Shown: in pieces, positions 22,277 to 33,465 of the stretch
How positions within the stretch are numbered: the first letter of the stretch is position 1
Layout: each line of letters starts with the position of its first letter
From: Cryptomeria japonica
Taxonomy: Eukaryota; Streptophyta; Pinopsida; Cupressales; Cupressaceae
Assembly: GCF_030272615.1 (NCBI RefSeq)
Contig: NC_081409.1
Span: 23,640,406-23,704,405, forward strand
Direction of reading: 5' to 3'
DNA: 64,000 nucleotides
Translations under genes and position numbers: made by a program
Notes under the pieces: model-generated
The model's database searches: none
What the model saw: only the letters and a program-made list of their open reading frames with translations
What the model was told of the DNA's origin: nothing

Positions 22277-24490
22277 AAAAAACTACTTTTTCGGCCTCAA
22301 AATCATTTTTGTTTATCTGCAGGTTTCATCCGTACAGCCTCTACGAAATATCGTACGAGCAGTTTCACTGCATCGTACGACATTATATTGACGCCTGTAG
22401 TTTCTCATACGAAACAAGATCATATCCTTTACATTATTGTATGAATCAGAATATTCACTCGTACGACATACTGATTCTTTTATACTCTATCATTCTATGT
22501 TGATTTCTAACTCGTACGACACACTACATATGCTATCTTTTGTCGTTCTGTGTTGATTTCTAACTCATACGACATACTGCAATTCTATCTTTTGTCATTC
22601 TGTATTGATTTCTAACTCGTATGATAAAATCGTTCTATCTTTCTTTTTTATGAAGATTGTCGTACGATTTTGTGTTCTGATAGATTAAAAACAGATTACC
22701 TTTCAGGATTTTTTTGGCTTAAATTTTGATTATGCTAATGCTGACCCTGAATTATCTTCTATCTGCCTGAGATTTTACAACCTAACCAATTTCTTGTAGG
22801 ACGCTTGTCAAAGAATCTATCAATCAAACATATCCCTATCAAAGAATAAAAACAACATGATTACTGATGCGTTGTTTTTGCAGGTTGCCTAAAGAGAAAA
22901 TCAACCAAATATTGTGTATTCTTTAAATTCATTTTTAGGCACTTAAATTGATATCTGGTTAATGAACAAATCTGTCTTTCATGTTTTTAGAAAAATCTAA
23001 GAGATAGGAGAGTATGCTCTTTTCTTTTATAGAAAATCAGACATCTAGACCCTCGAAGCTTTTTTCTAAGTTTTGAGATTTGTGTAACTTTAGCGGGCCT
23101 ATCACAGTGGGAAAAAGTAATCACCCTGTGAGAATGACCCAAGTGAGTACAGTTGGACCTGAGCATTCCAACTCACTATAATAAATAGTTCTCTGATGAT
23201 TAAAGTCTCAGAGGATGGGATTATTTGAGTTTTCTCTTTGAGATCTCTCACATCGGGCATTTTGTAGGGCCTCACGGTCACAATCATGTTTACATGACTA
23301 CAGCTTGTTTTGGTACCTTGTCGGGCTATAGGCCTCAATCATGCTTGTGTGACTTCAAGGGGTAATTTCAAATAGAATTCATGACTAAGAACTATAAGAT
23401 TAGAAGCTACCTAATTCACCTCTAAAAGGTTGATAATCTTTGTGCAAGAGAGATAGTAACTCTCCCAAGACACTTGCCATATCGTGCCCCCATTAGTGTT
23501 TGGAGTCGGCTAATACGGCATTGAGAATCCATTGCGTGAGACTCAATGGCTATATTCTAATTAGCTATTGGGTGTGTACCTAAGTCAGCAAGCAAAGGTT
23601 GTCTTCTCTAAGCCAACTTCCATAGGGTTAGCATGTTGTGATTGAACTATTATATATCTTGCATGTTTTCTATGTTTTCATCCCTGAAACTGAAAATGAA
23701 ATACTAAAACTGGAGAAAAAAAATCAAAAAATATCAAACAAATCAATGATAAACTCTATTTGTGTCACAAACTAGTCCATCTTGGTTAGAAATCAATCCA
23801 TCCCAAAATTGGTTATACTCAGTTATCGTACTTAGCTATTGAAAAACTCAGAATTTTTAGTCTTTTCTCTGTGAACAATTGTACGAGCCTGGTAATTTGT
23901 CATCTTGCACCATATGTTGTGTCATACAAGTTTGCTACTTTGTCATCCTAATCTCAATCCTCTGTCATACGAAACCCAGTAGTTTGTGTTTTAAAGCTAA
24001 ATCCTATGTCGTATAAAAAATAATTGCTCAAAATTATTTGTCGTTCGGGATCTACCCATTTGTCATACGATACTAGGCAGCAACTCGTACAAAATAGAAC
24101 TGTTGTCATCCTAAAGTTGTTATAGTGTCATACAGTCTCAGAAATTTTGTCGTATGAGTCTCTGATTTTGCCAGTCCAGAATAATCAAACCTATCCAAAA
24201 TAGTCTACAGTGAGCATAAAACTGGTTATCATCCTCCTGAGCATAAACAACCTTGATAGTGTACCTTTGTCATTGCGTTGCACGATTTTGTCGATCATCT
24301 TTAAGCTAGTTCGAACAAACACCTTATCAAACCTAAGTTAACTTAGATAATGTCTTACACAGGATAGATCACTCCTGAAACTAGACCAAATCTTAGTTAC
24401 TTCTCTCAATCACTACATTAAACGAACTACTAGCTATAATTTGATCTTGACTTCTACAACACATCTCACTCTCGATCCTGTCGGTTAAAA
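22277..24490 (+). other. Long leader with repeated TCGTACGA words
   Basis: No convincing ORF. It is crowded with the 8-bp palindrome TCGTACGA and its decayed forms (TCATACGA, TCGTATGA, GTCATACAA) at 22330-22670 and again at 23880-24170. A 52-bp tandem array lies at 22450-22640. The middle part (23030-23200) is related to the leader of the left element. Similar GTACGAC/ATACGA words reappear upstream of the antisense PMD ORF (52200-52440). Confidence 0.6.
22450..22640. repeat. 52-bp tandem repeat with TCGTACGA core
   Basis: Three units containing TGATTTCTAACTCGTACGAC, starting at about 22501, 22554 and 22606, separated by TATCTTTTGTCGTTCTGT. CpG positions differ between units (CGTACG, CATACG, CGTATG), as expected from deamination. 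Confidence 0.8.
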
Positions 24491-25183
24491 ATGCTTGTTC
24501 AAACCAAAAGCTCTTCTAATTTTTTTGACAAAATTAAGAATCTCATGGATACCTTAGCTCCAATTCCCATGGCTGCCTATGCTCAAATGCTTCAAGATAT
24601 AAAGGAAGAAATATATGACATGGAAATCCAACAAAATAAATCAATGACTGCATTTGAAAAACAAATGTATGATATCAAGTGTGAGAAACTTCAAGAAGTG
24701 CTAAAATGATTATGTGATTTGACAAGCAAATACCAAGAAATGATTGACAATCAAAAGCCAAATCTCAAACAAGCTCACAAGACACCTTCACCAAGACATA
24801 AAGACATTTCCTCCAAATATTCCCTAGATAGACAGTTTATGCCTTTGGGGCAATCTATTGAATCAACTTTGGAAGAACTTCTTAAGAACAATCTTATCAT
24901 ATTACCTAAAAAGACCACATGGGGATGGGAATTTATGAGTAAGTATTGTGCATATCATAGACAAAATGAACATAAGACTTTGCATTGCATAGAATTAAAA
25001 CATAAGATTCAAGATCTCATTGATAATGGTGTCATTGAAATTGAAGATCCTAATGACTCACCTAAAGAAAAAGAAGGAACTATTTATAAGCATGATCAAA
25101 ATCATGAACCTATGTCTAGCAAGGCTTCATATGTAGCCTCCATCCCTTCCATGATGCCTTCACCTCCTAAAACTTCTCAGTGA
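24491..25183 (+). pseudogene. Gag of the pol-less retroelement
   Basis: One frame with a TGA near 24707 and another after 25180. The first part (KSSSNFFDKIKNL, IPMAAYAQMLQDIKEEIYDM) is helical. The later part has a hydrophobic-basic region (LEELLKNNLIILPKKTTWGW) and a zinc-finger-like motif, YCAYHRQNEHKTLHCIELKH, followed by KIQDLIDNGVI. The motif Y-C-x-Y-H-x5-H-x4-C plus the LK-x-I-x-DLI-x-x-G tail is typical of Ty3/gypsy gag C-termini in plants. It should form the nucleocapsid part of the particle. The upstream leader is 2.2 kb. The Pro-rich ORF follows in the same frame, so gag and Pro-rich protein may once have been one polyprotein. Confidence 0.75.
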
Positions 25184-25186
25184 CAA

Positions 25187-26868
25187 TCCATACCATCTCC
25201 TTCAAACAATGAAACTTCTCATGTTGACCTTCAAGGGCTATCTCCTATGGAAATCCAAGTTAAGGCCGATACAAGTTCCTCTAAAGATTTAAAAATCCTA
25301 GATCCTATGCCATCATACACTTCAATTCCAAACATACCCACTCCAGAGAGTCCTACTCAAAATGCTTCCCCATCATGCCAAAATATGGAGACCTTCCAAG
25401 AATCCCCTATGCCTATGAAAAATCCTACCCCTTCCTTAGAATTGACTCCATGTCAAGAGTATAATCTGGAAAAGAAAAAAAAAAGTCCTACCATAAATCA
25501 AGATCAAGACACCCAAACTCCTCAATCCCATCTAATGATTGAGAAAGATCCTATTCTCCTAGAATCCCATGATGATCCCCTTATACCTTTCCATTTCTTC
25601 TAGGATTATCCCTTTCCATCTCAAGAGCAAATAATCCTTTCAAATCCCATTCCTGAACCACTTCCTAAGCAAGATCATGATGCCTCTTCCACCTTTTCAA
25701 ATGATCCTATTCAAAATGAAGAGTCAAACACCCTTCCTACTCTATCTAATGGTCCTCTTCCATGTCAAGATCAAAGTATCCCTCATCTCCTTGTCATAAT
25801 CCTCCATATTCAGCTCAAAAGTCCATCATGCCCATAAATCCCTCTCGTGATCTTATCATTCCTTGCATTCCACCTCCATCTCATAATGGACTCGCACCTT
25901 CTTTCCAAAGCAAAGTGTATCCTACAAGTCAAAATATTTATAAAGGCAAAGGGGTAGATCTCCCCAAGCAAGAACCCCTCCATATTAAAGAAAATGTTAA
26001 AGGTCATGGCCTCGGGGATATTTCTCAAGATGTTGGTATCTCTCATAAATCCTACATTTCTCTAGTTAAATCCAAATACATTCCCTTTCCTTCACACCTT
26101 CCATCCATTCTAGGTCCTTATATCCCTCCATCCCTTATGCGGGATCAACAAAGGCACACGTCTTCGAGTACCTTCCATCCATCTAAAATACCTCCATATC
26201 ATTCCTATCTATCCACACATCTCCCTCCAAGCAATTTGGATGCCAAGCATAAAAGTCATAAGTCAAGCAATCCACATGTATTCAAGGATCAACATGTCCC
26301 ATCTAATCGACATGTCAAAACAAAGAAAAATGTGATCCAAAAAGAAAAAGAAAAATACAAAACGCCAAAATGGCCCACAAAGAAAGAAGAAAAGTCAAAA
26401 GTTATATGGGTTCCTAAGGCACTTGTACAAGAAATGCGCTCTAAGGAACTACAAAAACATGAAAAATCAAAAACCATGTGGATCCCTAAGCGGCTGCTTG
26501 AAGCACAACAATCTAAAGAAAAATCAAAATTGGCATCCAAAATTGTTGTTCCTCCATCCAAACCTTCCGAGTCTATTCCTCTAGCTATCACCTCCTTCAT
26601 CCATTTTTGGTTCTTATGCTCCAAAATCTATAACCTTTCCTCCATCCAAATCTCAAAATTTGAGATTCACTTCTCCTCTATATGTCCACCATCCCTTAAG
26701 GCATGTGCCAATGTTGATCTTTCCATCATTTCCATCTATCCATACACAATTATTCCACCATCCCATCCATTATCCAACACCTCTTTTTCACCCTTCCATC
26801 CCTCTTATCCAATCCTTTGTATAAATCCTTGCCTTAGTTTCATTTCATTATTCTACCAACATCTTTGA
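25187..26868 (+). pseudogene. Pro/Ser-rich protein of unknown function (right copy)
   Basis: Second copy of the protein at 3062-4882. The first piece (25247-25603) is in the gag frame and ends at a TAG in C-TAG context. The second (25762-26868) is shifted by one base and 368 codons long. Shared ordered words: PSCQNM/PSCQNI, ESPM, KGKGVDL, HIKENVKGH, SILGPYIP, NPHVFKDQHV, then the pair IWVPKALVQEM and MWIPKRLLEAQ. The conservation of the twin W-(V/I)-P-K-x-L motif between two elements with different LTRs points to past selection. The composition is Pro, Ser, His and Lys rich; no catalytic motif, signal or membrane helix is seen. Function unknown; a gag extension or nucleic-acid binding role is only a guess. 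Confidence 0.75.
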
Positions 26869-27744
26869 GCATACCTTCATAGCCCTGGTCTATTACAACT
26901 CATATTCTAAGGGTGCCATCCAAAGCAGTGAGATGTTGGGGTCCTTCTTCCATCCCCTATCATGCCTCCAATATCTTTCAAAAAAAAAGTTTGATGAAAA
27001 AGTGAAAAAAAAAAATTAGAAAAAAAAGTAAAGAGAAATAAATTTGTCCTTGTGTGAAAACCACTTCATGTGGCACCTTGGGCAAGTACCATGATGAAAA
27101 CCTGGAAAATGAGCGTCATGCATAATCCATTATCCTTTTGCACTTTACACTGGGGGCAAGTTTTATCCATGTACATCCATCTATTATCCTTCTTCCTCCA
27201 TTATCCTTCATACTCCATTATCCCTCATCCACTCTATCTACATTCATATCCCTTTTCCACCTTTGATCTTGACAAGGTTAAGGATCTTTGTAGGCTTCAT
27301 GTGTCCTATCTATTACACTTGATCCAAACCCTTTAGCTCCTATCCATTTCTTGCTTACATCCTTCATTACTCCCTTTTGATCTTGCTTATCATATTTGCC
27401 TCCTATCCAAATCTATCCCTTGATCTTGATCAACACTATGGACAAAATGCAAAAACATGTTTTCCACAAACCTCTTGACATGGCCACTTCTTTGGACCAT
27501 ATGGCTTCGTTACGCTATATCATTTCTTCGCTACTCTATACCCTTGCTTTACATCGCTAAAATCCTTGCTTTACATCACTAAAATCCTTGCTTTACATTG
27601 CTAAAATCCTTGGTTTACATTGCTATATCTGAACCCTGTGCTTGGATTAACATTGTGAGATAGTCCTTGAAAGCATCCACCATCATTCGCTTATCCATTC
27701 ATGTACTCAAAATCCATTTTGCCTTGCTAGACACTAGGGGCAAA
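26869..27744 (+). other. Spacer after the Pro-rich ORF
   Basis: No gene seen. Contains C/T-rich words (CATCCATTATCC types), the phrase CAAGTACCATGATGAAAACC shared with the left element (complement at 2766-2785), and four copies of a CCTTGCTTTACAT(T/C)GCTAAAAT word at 27540-27630. Confidence 0.5.
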
Positions 27745-27960
27745 CATTAAAAAATCCTAAAATGCCCTGAACAAAACTCATAAAAATCATCAAACGTCTT
27801 GAACAAAATCCTAAAAATGATAAAATGTCCTGAAGAAATCCTAAAAATCAGCTAAAATGTCCTGAAGAAATTCTAAAAAATCATAAAATATTTTGAAGAA
27901 ATCCTAAAAATTAGAAAAAGTTATGAAGAAATTTTAAAAAAAAAAAAATATACAGAAGAA
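27745..27960. repeat. Minisatellite, AAATGTCCTGAAGAAATCC type
   Basis: Seven to eight imperfect units of about 28-30 bp of the form AAAATGTCCTGAAGAAATCC then TAAAAATCAT. It is the complement of the array at 1691-2060 and lies at the same place in the element, after CTAGACACTAGGGGCAAA. Confidence 0.85.
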
Positions 27961-29341
27961 AAAAAAAGGAAAAAAGAGAGAAAATGCCCTGGTGAAAACC
28001 TGGTAAACAGGCACCTTGGTAAAAAAAATAAAAATGAATCTCTGCCAAGTAGGTGAAAACCTAGCAAACAGGTGCCTCTTATACTCAAGCACTTCATCTA
28101 TCAACACCACATTGGCATTCCTACTTTCCTACATATTTGCTTTCGCTTGTACATATTTCAGTCACTTTTGTGACGTCCTAGTTCGTTGGAACCTTCATGG
28201 CTTGAAACCGATCAATTTCCCAGTCTTAGGTAATCAATAGAGCACGTTACATGTCCTAAGCAGTATCAACCAAGTCAACCTTACGTCAATGAAACCTGGT
28301 CATCCACTCTGAGTCAGTTACCTATCTCCTGACTACTGAAGAGTTTTATCACTGAGTTAACAAGCAAAACAACATAATGGAAAACAATCACTAAACAGTT
28401 TGAGATATGCATGGAAATTTTCTTTGTATGTTGTCTTTTATATTGGTTTTAGATTATTATCCCTCTGAGTACCTCGAGGAAGTCTATCTTGACTAAGAGG
28501 AGCAAGGATTGGGGGCATAATATTTTCTTTGTTTTCTACTTGAAGGAATGATCCCAATGATCTGGAAACATCTAAATTAGTTGGGTGTCTGTGATAAGAG
28601 CCTTCACATCAAGGTGGAATCACCTCACATACCTCGACTCCACTTATTTGAATGCAACAGGGAGGCCCATATCATTTATTTGTCTGGTTTGAGGGAATTT
28701 CTTTATCATGCAATTCGAGTCCCTGCGAAATCTGTCCAAGGATATGAACAAAAAAAGGGTCATTGCAGACACGATCATTAATATTGCATATACAAAGAAA
28801 GGAACTCTACTCTGTCTGCTATAATTGTAAAACACTCAATGATGAAAATTAAGCTTTTCAAAGTCCACTGACTAGGTTTAGGTTGCATCTCATTTTTCAT
28901 CTCATTTTGCATTCATTATGCATTTTGTGCATTTAGAGTGATTTTGGTATAGTAACAATGCTTTCTCTATCTTCTACACGAGAGTCGGGAGCGTCATCAT
29001 TTCTTCTCTAAGTGGTCTCTTTTTCATCATCATTTCTCCAATCAAGTACTTGTGTTTTGAGATGTTAGCTGCATACATGAGCATCTTATATAGATTCATA
29101 CATTCACTATCACTCATTTACATCCATCTTATTGCATAGAAAAATGAGAAAAAATTGCCTTACTCATTTACATCATCATTTATTTGCATATGAAAAGAAA
29201 CAAAAATAAGCATCCATATTCATTTGCATTCATACATTCATACATTCATGTTGAAAAGAAATGCATACATATAGAATAAAGTATATAAAAGACATCTCAT
29301 AAGTGAATCAACACAAGTACGATGAAGTCAAATCAGATCTC

Positions 29342-29342
<1 letters not shown>
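27961..29342 (+). other. Spacer between minisatellite and antisense ORF
   Basis: Two copies of GGTGAAAACCTGGTAAACAG-like sequence at 27990-28015 and 28050-28077, followed by ordinary AT-rich sequence. Short open frames here have no recognisable features. Runs of CATTTTGCATTCATT and CATACATTCA words lie at 28880-29260. Confidence 0.45.

Positions 29343-29393
<51 letters not shown>
29343..29393. repeat. (TA)n microsatellite
   Basis: About 25 uninterrupted TA dinucleotides, just beyond the 3' end of the antisense PMD ORF. Confidence 0.98.
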
Positions 29394-29519
29394 TGTCAAG
29401 TATAAGAGTACAAAATGATGTCAAAAGACATATACAAACTCCCATCGGAGCAAGAATCATATAGGATACAAAAAATGGGTGTGTCTACAAAAAATATCTG
29501 AGCTACAAAAATAAATAAT

Positions 29520-29836
29520 CTAGCTCACACCCTCTCCCTCATCGCCTAGTGGAGGAGGAGGAGCCTGATGCCCAGGATCCTATCAAGGTGCCCAATCTCC
29601 CTCTGACCGTGCCATATACTATGAATAGGGTATCACCTATTGCACCACAAGAATTGCAACACTATATGCTGCAACATAGTAGGCTACCCTACTACTCTGG
29701 TGAAGGACCTCATGTCGCAAGGGATCTATCTCTGCACTTAGTGCCGCGATCTGGCGATCACACTCGATCCTCACCTCGACAAGCTCCTGGTCCCGCTTTG
29801 CTAGCTGAGTCTGAGCCACTATCAGCTATGACTGTA
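29520..29836 (-). pseudogene. PMD ORF, C-terminal coiled coil and Pro-rich tail
   Basis: C-terminal part of the ORF whose N-terminal part is at 52014-50547; the 20.7-kb CACTA lies between. Using one GCT copy, the frame crosses the repaired junction exactly (57 bases, 19 codons, between the last upstream and first downstream methionine codons). The segment AQTQLAKRDQELVEVRIECD is a heptad-rich coiled coil that the junction completes on its N-side. After a TAG at 29637-29639 the same frame continues through SEGDWAP and QAPPPPLGDEGEG to a TAG at 29520-29522. Stops inside are TAG, with one TGA. The equivalent of this part in the left element is 2-631. Confidence 0.8.
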
Positions 29837-29839
29837 GCT

Positions 29840-29960
29840 CACTAATACATTTGGGGTCAAATTCCAACGGAGGTTTCTGACGGACAAGGAACATTGTGTG
29901 AAAATTTGATTTTTTTTTTTTAAAATGCCTGTGTTCGTCGGAATTCCAACGACCTCGAGC
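29840..29960. repeat. CACTA left terminus and subterminal region
   Basis: The terminal 19 bp pair with the right end with one substitution and one extra G. A small palindrome, CGTCGGAATTCCAACG, follows at about 29937 and shares GTCGGAATTC with the large palindrome near the right end. Confidence 0.9.
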
Positions 29961-30559
29961 ATTTTATTAAAAAAGAAAAATACAACGCATTTTCATTTTG
30001 AAAGCAAACCAGCCGAAGCAAGCGGCGACCGTCTTGCCTCCCTGCCCCCCCCACTGGAGCGATCTCTGCACAAGTAAGGTAAGGTTTTTTTGCAATCAAA
30101 GGAACTCTTTTTTTTTCAATGAGGGGCAACTAATTTTTTTTCACAATCAAGGGCAACTAGTTTTTTTTTGCGAATTAATCCATTTTGTGCATATCCTACG
30201 ATCTTAAAATTCCATGAAATGACATCTCTTTGAGGTATTCCATCATACAGTTCACATGCCATGTGTATGCTACCCCATTTTGCAATTTTTGTTATTGGAG
30301 CATTTGCAACTAATTTGTGACAAAAAACACCCTTCGATTATGCTTTGATGGATGTCCATACCTTGGTCCAAAGCTCCTATTTTAGCACACGTAGGGAGGA
30401 TGCTGGCAAACGTTGTACAAGATACATATATATATGTCCTTAATCAAACAAAGAGTTGATAAGCTAAAGCATGGCATAGATAAGCATGGTGATAATAGTG
30501 CCACAAATGGAGAGTGTGAGGTTTATGAGAATTGATGGAGGGCAATCAGATAATTGCCT
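29961..30559. other. Left arm of the CACTA, no gene
   Basis: AT-rich, with a short C-rich patch (30040-30060) and poly-T runs. I see no convincing coding sequence here. Confidence 0.4.
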
Positions 30560-31506
30560 TCATGATGATGTGGGCCCTTCAGCAATTACCTCTTTTATTG
30601 CCCCCTCCTCCATCGAATCATCACCAACAAAAGCAGCAATATAATGCTCCATTCCATCTGATAATAAATCTAAACCCAAATCTTTGGCCATATTGTCAAG
30701 CCCATCTGAAACTACATTGAAATTGTCAGATTGGCCATTGTCGAGTCCATCAGATAAAACATTAATGTGCACTTTCATTCCATGTTGACAATCTTCTACA
30801 TTTCCATTGGTAAAATATCTGTCACCCATTTCAATGAGTGGGACTGCATCAAGCCCTCCATCATATAGCTTGATTGGATTTCTCACATCACAATTCTCAA
30901 ACTCTTCTTGACTCTTTAGCTCCAATACACTTTGTTGAGAGGAAACATAAGCAAACCCTATCAAACGTCAAAATGTAGTTGTTTGCCATCATTTTTTTGG
31001 GCACAAAGGCCAAACTTTATCTAACCTAAAATTTTCATTAGAAGAAAGATCTATTCTTTAAGTTCTCCACAAACCCAATTTTGACTGCCATAAGTTGATT
31101 AAAAGAGCTACTCAAAAGAGATTGACAAGATCTAAAAGTAGCCACTCACCATGGCGTAGGGCATGGTGAAAGATCCAATCTAATATCTACAAATGGGATT
31201 TAAATAGATATGAAAGAACCAATAGCATCCATACATATATAACCTATAAACCCTAATCAGAGGGCTTACTAAAATTTTTGAACAAATTTATAACAAGGGA
31301 AGGGCAATATTACAGAGATTATCTCCAACATGGAAGATCTTGCAGGAAGCCCATCCTTTGAAATCTGAGGCAGGATCCCATCCTCTGTCATCCCCCACCA
31401 CATGTTGTTCTGCTGAACACCCCATCATATTCATGAGAGTGAATCCCATCACCATGAAGATCAAGCAATAAGTAGATGCACTTGGAGCCATCATTGAGAT
31501 AAACAT
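30560..31506 (-). CDS. Phytocyanin (early-nodulin-like), two exons, inside the CACTA
   Basis: Exon 1 is 31506-31314, the intron 31313-30958 (GTAATA...ATAG, 356 bp, phase 1) and exon 2 30957-30560. The joined product is 196 residues with no stop. Residues 1-32 look like a signal peptide ending GCSA; residues 33-131 fit the plastocyanin-like fold of phytocyanins: VVGDDRGWD, FKGWASCKIFHVGDNL-W-FAY, SVLEL, FENC, then YFTNG, DCQHGMKVHINV. The intron falls at the VGDxLxF site where phytocyanin genes usually have theirs. Cys87 and Cys121 can form the family disulfide. The copper-ligand His before SV is Gln and the Cys after F is missing, as in copper-free early-nodulin-like members. The tail (132-196) is acidic, not the usual Pro-rich GPI tail. 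An in-frame Met at residue 5 or 6 could also start. Most likely a captured host gene. Confidence 0.82.
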
Positions 31507-31539
31507 GACTGTATTTCATGAGGATTTGAACTCAATAAT

Positions 31540-32060
31540 ATGTTAGATTCTCCCAAGGATGGATGGACTATACACTTGAAAGGTAGATGATTAAGGATGA
31601 TGACAAGGTGAATTTTCCTTAGAATGATAGGGTTGATTTTCCTAAGAACAAGTAGATTCATGTAAACTAGAGGATACAAATTTGGAAAAAATAATGGAAG
31701 GAGACTAAAACTAGATAGATTCACCTAAATGGGAGTGTAGTCATCTAAGGATAGGAAAAATTCACCATTTGCATAAGAAAGATGGATAAGATAAATGATT
31801 TATGTGAAATAGATTCACCTAAGAGAAAGTAGATTCACATAAGGATAGGTGGATTTTCCTAAAGATGAAGGGATAAGACTTAACAAAAAGAGGACTTAGG
31901 ATGATGACAAGGAGGATTCATCTAAGGCTATGGCATATTCACCTAAGGGATAGTGTATTCTCCCAAGAATATGGAAAAATTATTGATTGGTGAAATGACA
32001 TACTAGATCAAGGAATGATACAAGGGTAGATTCACCTAAATATAGGGTAAATTCAGCTAA
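31540..32060. repeat. Degenerate GATTCACCTAAG repeats
   Basis: About a dozen direct copies of a 12-bp word, GATTCACCTAAG, with variants GATTTTCCTAAG, GATTCATCTAAG, ATTCTCCCAAG and GATTCACATAAG, spaced 15-60 bp apart. CACTA elements carry short repeated binding sites for their TNPA-like protein near the ends; this array lies farther inside than usual, so that role is a hypothesis. Confidence 0.65.
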
Positions 32061-33202
32061 AAGGGTACCCATGAGATTGTGGTACTGAGTACCTATCTAT
32101 GGATGGTGTATTTGGATACAAGTATGATGAAACCATGCTTGTGTATGATGAAACAAAGTCCAGATCTCTATTATAGGTCCAACATAATCTCTATTATTTG
32201 AGACACCATTTTATTAGCATATCCAATTAGGGTAATTTATGGGTTTAATTATGGATCATGTTGTCTATTTCCATGCACTATTGAACTTATTTTGATGTAT
32301 TGTGATTATTTTAATTTTGAAGTTATAAATAAATTATGTTTGTACCTTAGAAAGGGTAACTCCAATTGATGTTTGGGCAGTTTATTTGAAAACTTATGGT
32401 GATTATTGCCCTATGTTATGTAATGGAGTTATTTTTACACTAAGTAATTAACTAGAAAAATGAATTTGTATTGTTGTACAAGTATGATGAAACCATGCTT
32501 GTGTGTTTACATGTTTATGCATCCTATTAAGAACCAACCTCACTGTTGAGGAACTCAATAAATGTGGTGTTAAGTAGAAGAATGGAAAACTCAAGAAGCT
32601 ATGGTGACATATTGTGGCATTAGTAGGGATTATCTATATTGACCACACCTTTCAAAGATAGTATCCCCTAGTTCTCCTCATAGAATGGACCATTGGATGG
32701 CTCATAGTGGTATCCTATCCTACATTTATCTTGATGGCATTGCTGATAGTTGGTATGTGGTTCTTGGTATGGGTTTCCTATTACCCTATTATCTTATTTA
32801 TATCTTTGTTCCAACATGTGGAGATTGATTTGTGTCATGCTATGATGATTTTCATGTTTGCATGTGTTTTGACATTATGCAAATAGATATGATGTCACAC
32901 CATACTTATGTTTTGATATAGTGTAGGTGATGGTTACATGTTGTTGATGGTAGAGATTTGGGTTCAAAGACACAATTCCACACACACACACAAATATTTG
33001 AAGATGCATTTTATATTATTCCTTCTTAGTGGTGATTAGTGTTGGAAGATTTGCACACATGTAGAGAGGAACTCATGTTAGATACAATAGGTTGTGTTTG
33101 ATAACATATGAATGTGTCTCATGATGTATACATATAGCTTTGGTGTGTGACATGCATGCACATTTTTCCATAAGACACATTGCTATGTGGCATGTGCCCT
33201 AT
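32061..33202. other. CACTA interior, no gene seen
   Basis: AT-rich sequence; a phrase CAAGTATGATGAAACCATGC occurs twice (about 32119 and 32479). No long open frame has recognisable features. Confidence 0.45.
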
Positions 33203-33465
33203 GCATGTCTTCTTTGTGAGGCACGTTGCTATGTGCAATGTGGCCCTAGGTGTGTATTCTCTATGAGGTGTATTGCCATGATATGTTAGGATTTGTAGTG
33301 TGCAAGCCACAAATGCATGCATGAGGGACTATTATTATAGTCATGTTTTTTGGGAATGTAGCCTAGGCATGTCTTCTCCATTAGGTACATGGCCATGCCA
33401 TGTGGGAGTTTTTGTGTCCATGCCACAAATGCACACATGAGGGACTATTATAGGAGTCATGATGA
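33203..33465. repeat. Tandem repeat of about 95-118 bp
   Basis: Two full and one partial unit containing GTCTTCTC-ATGAGG, then TGCCATG, GCCACAAATGCA(TG/CA)CA and TGAGGGACTATTAT with GTCATG at the end (33250-33345 and 33368-33462). A partial unit lies at 33203-33249. Confidence 0.75.

Noticed and set aside
29637-29819. Stand-alone small coiled-coil gene
   Set aside because: It is the C-terminal part of the PMD ORF, cut off by the CACTA; the frame joins exactly when the insertion is removed.
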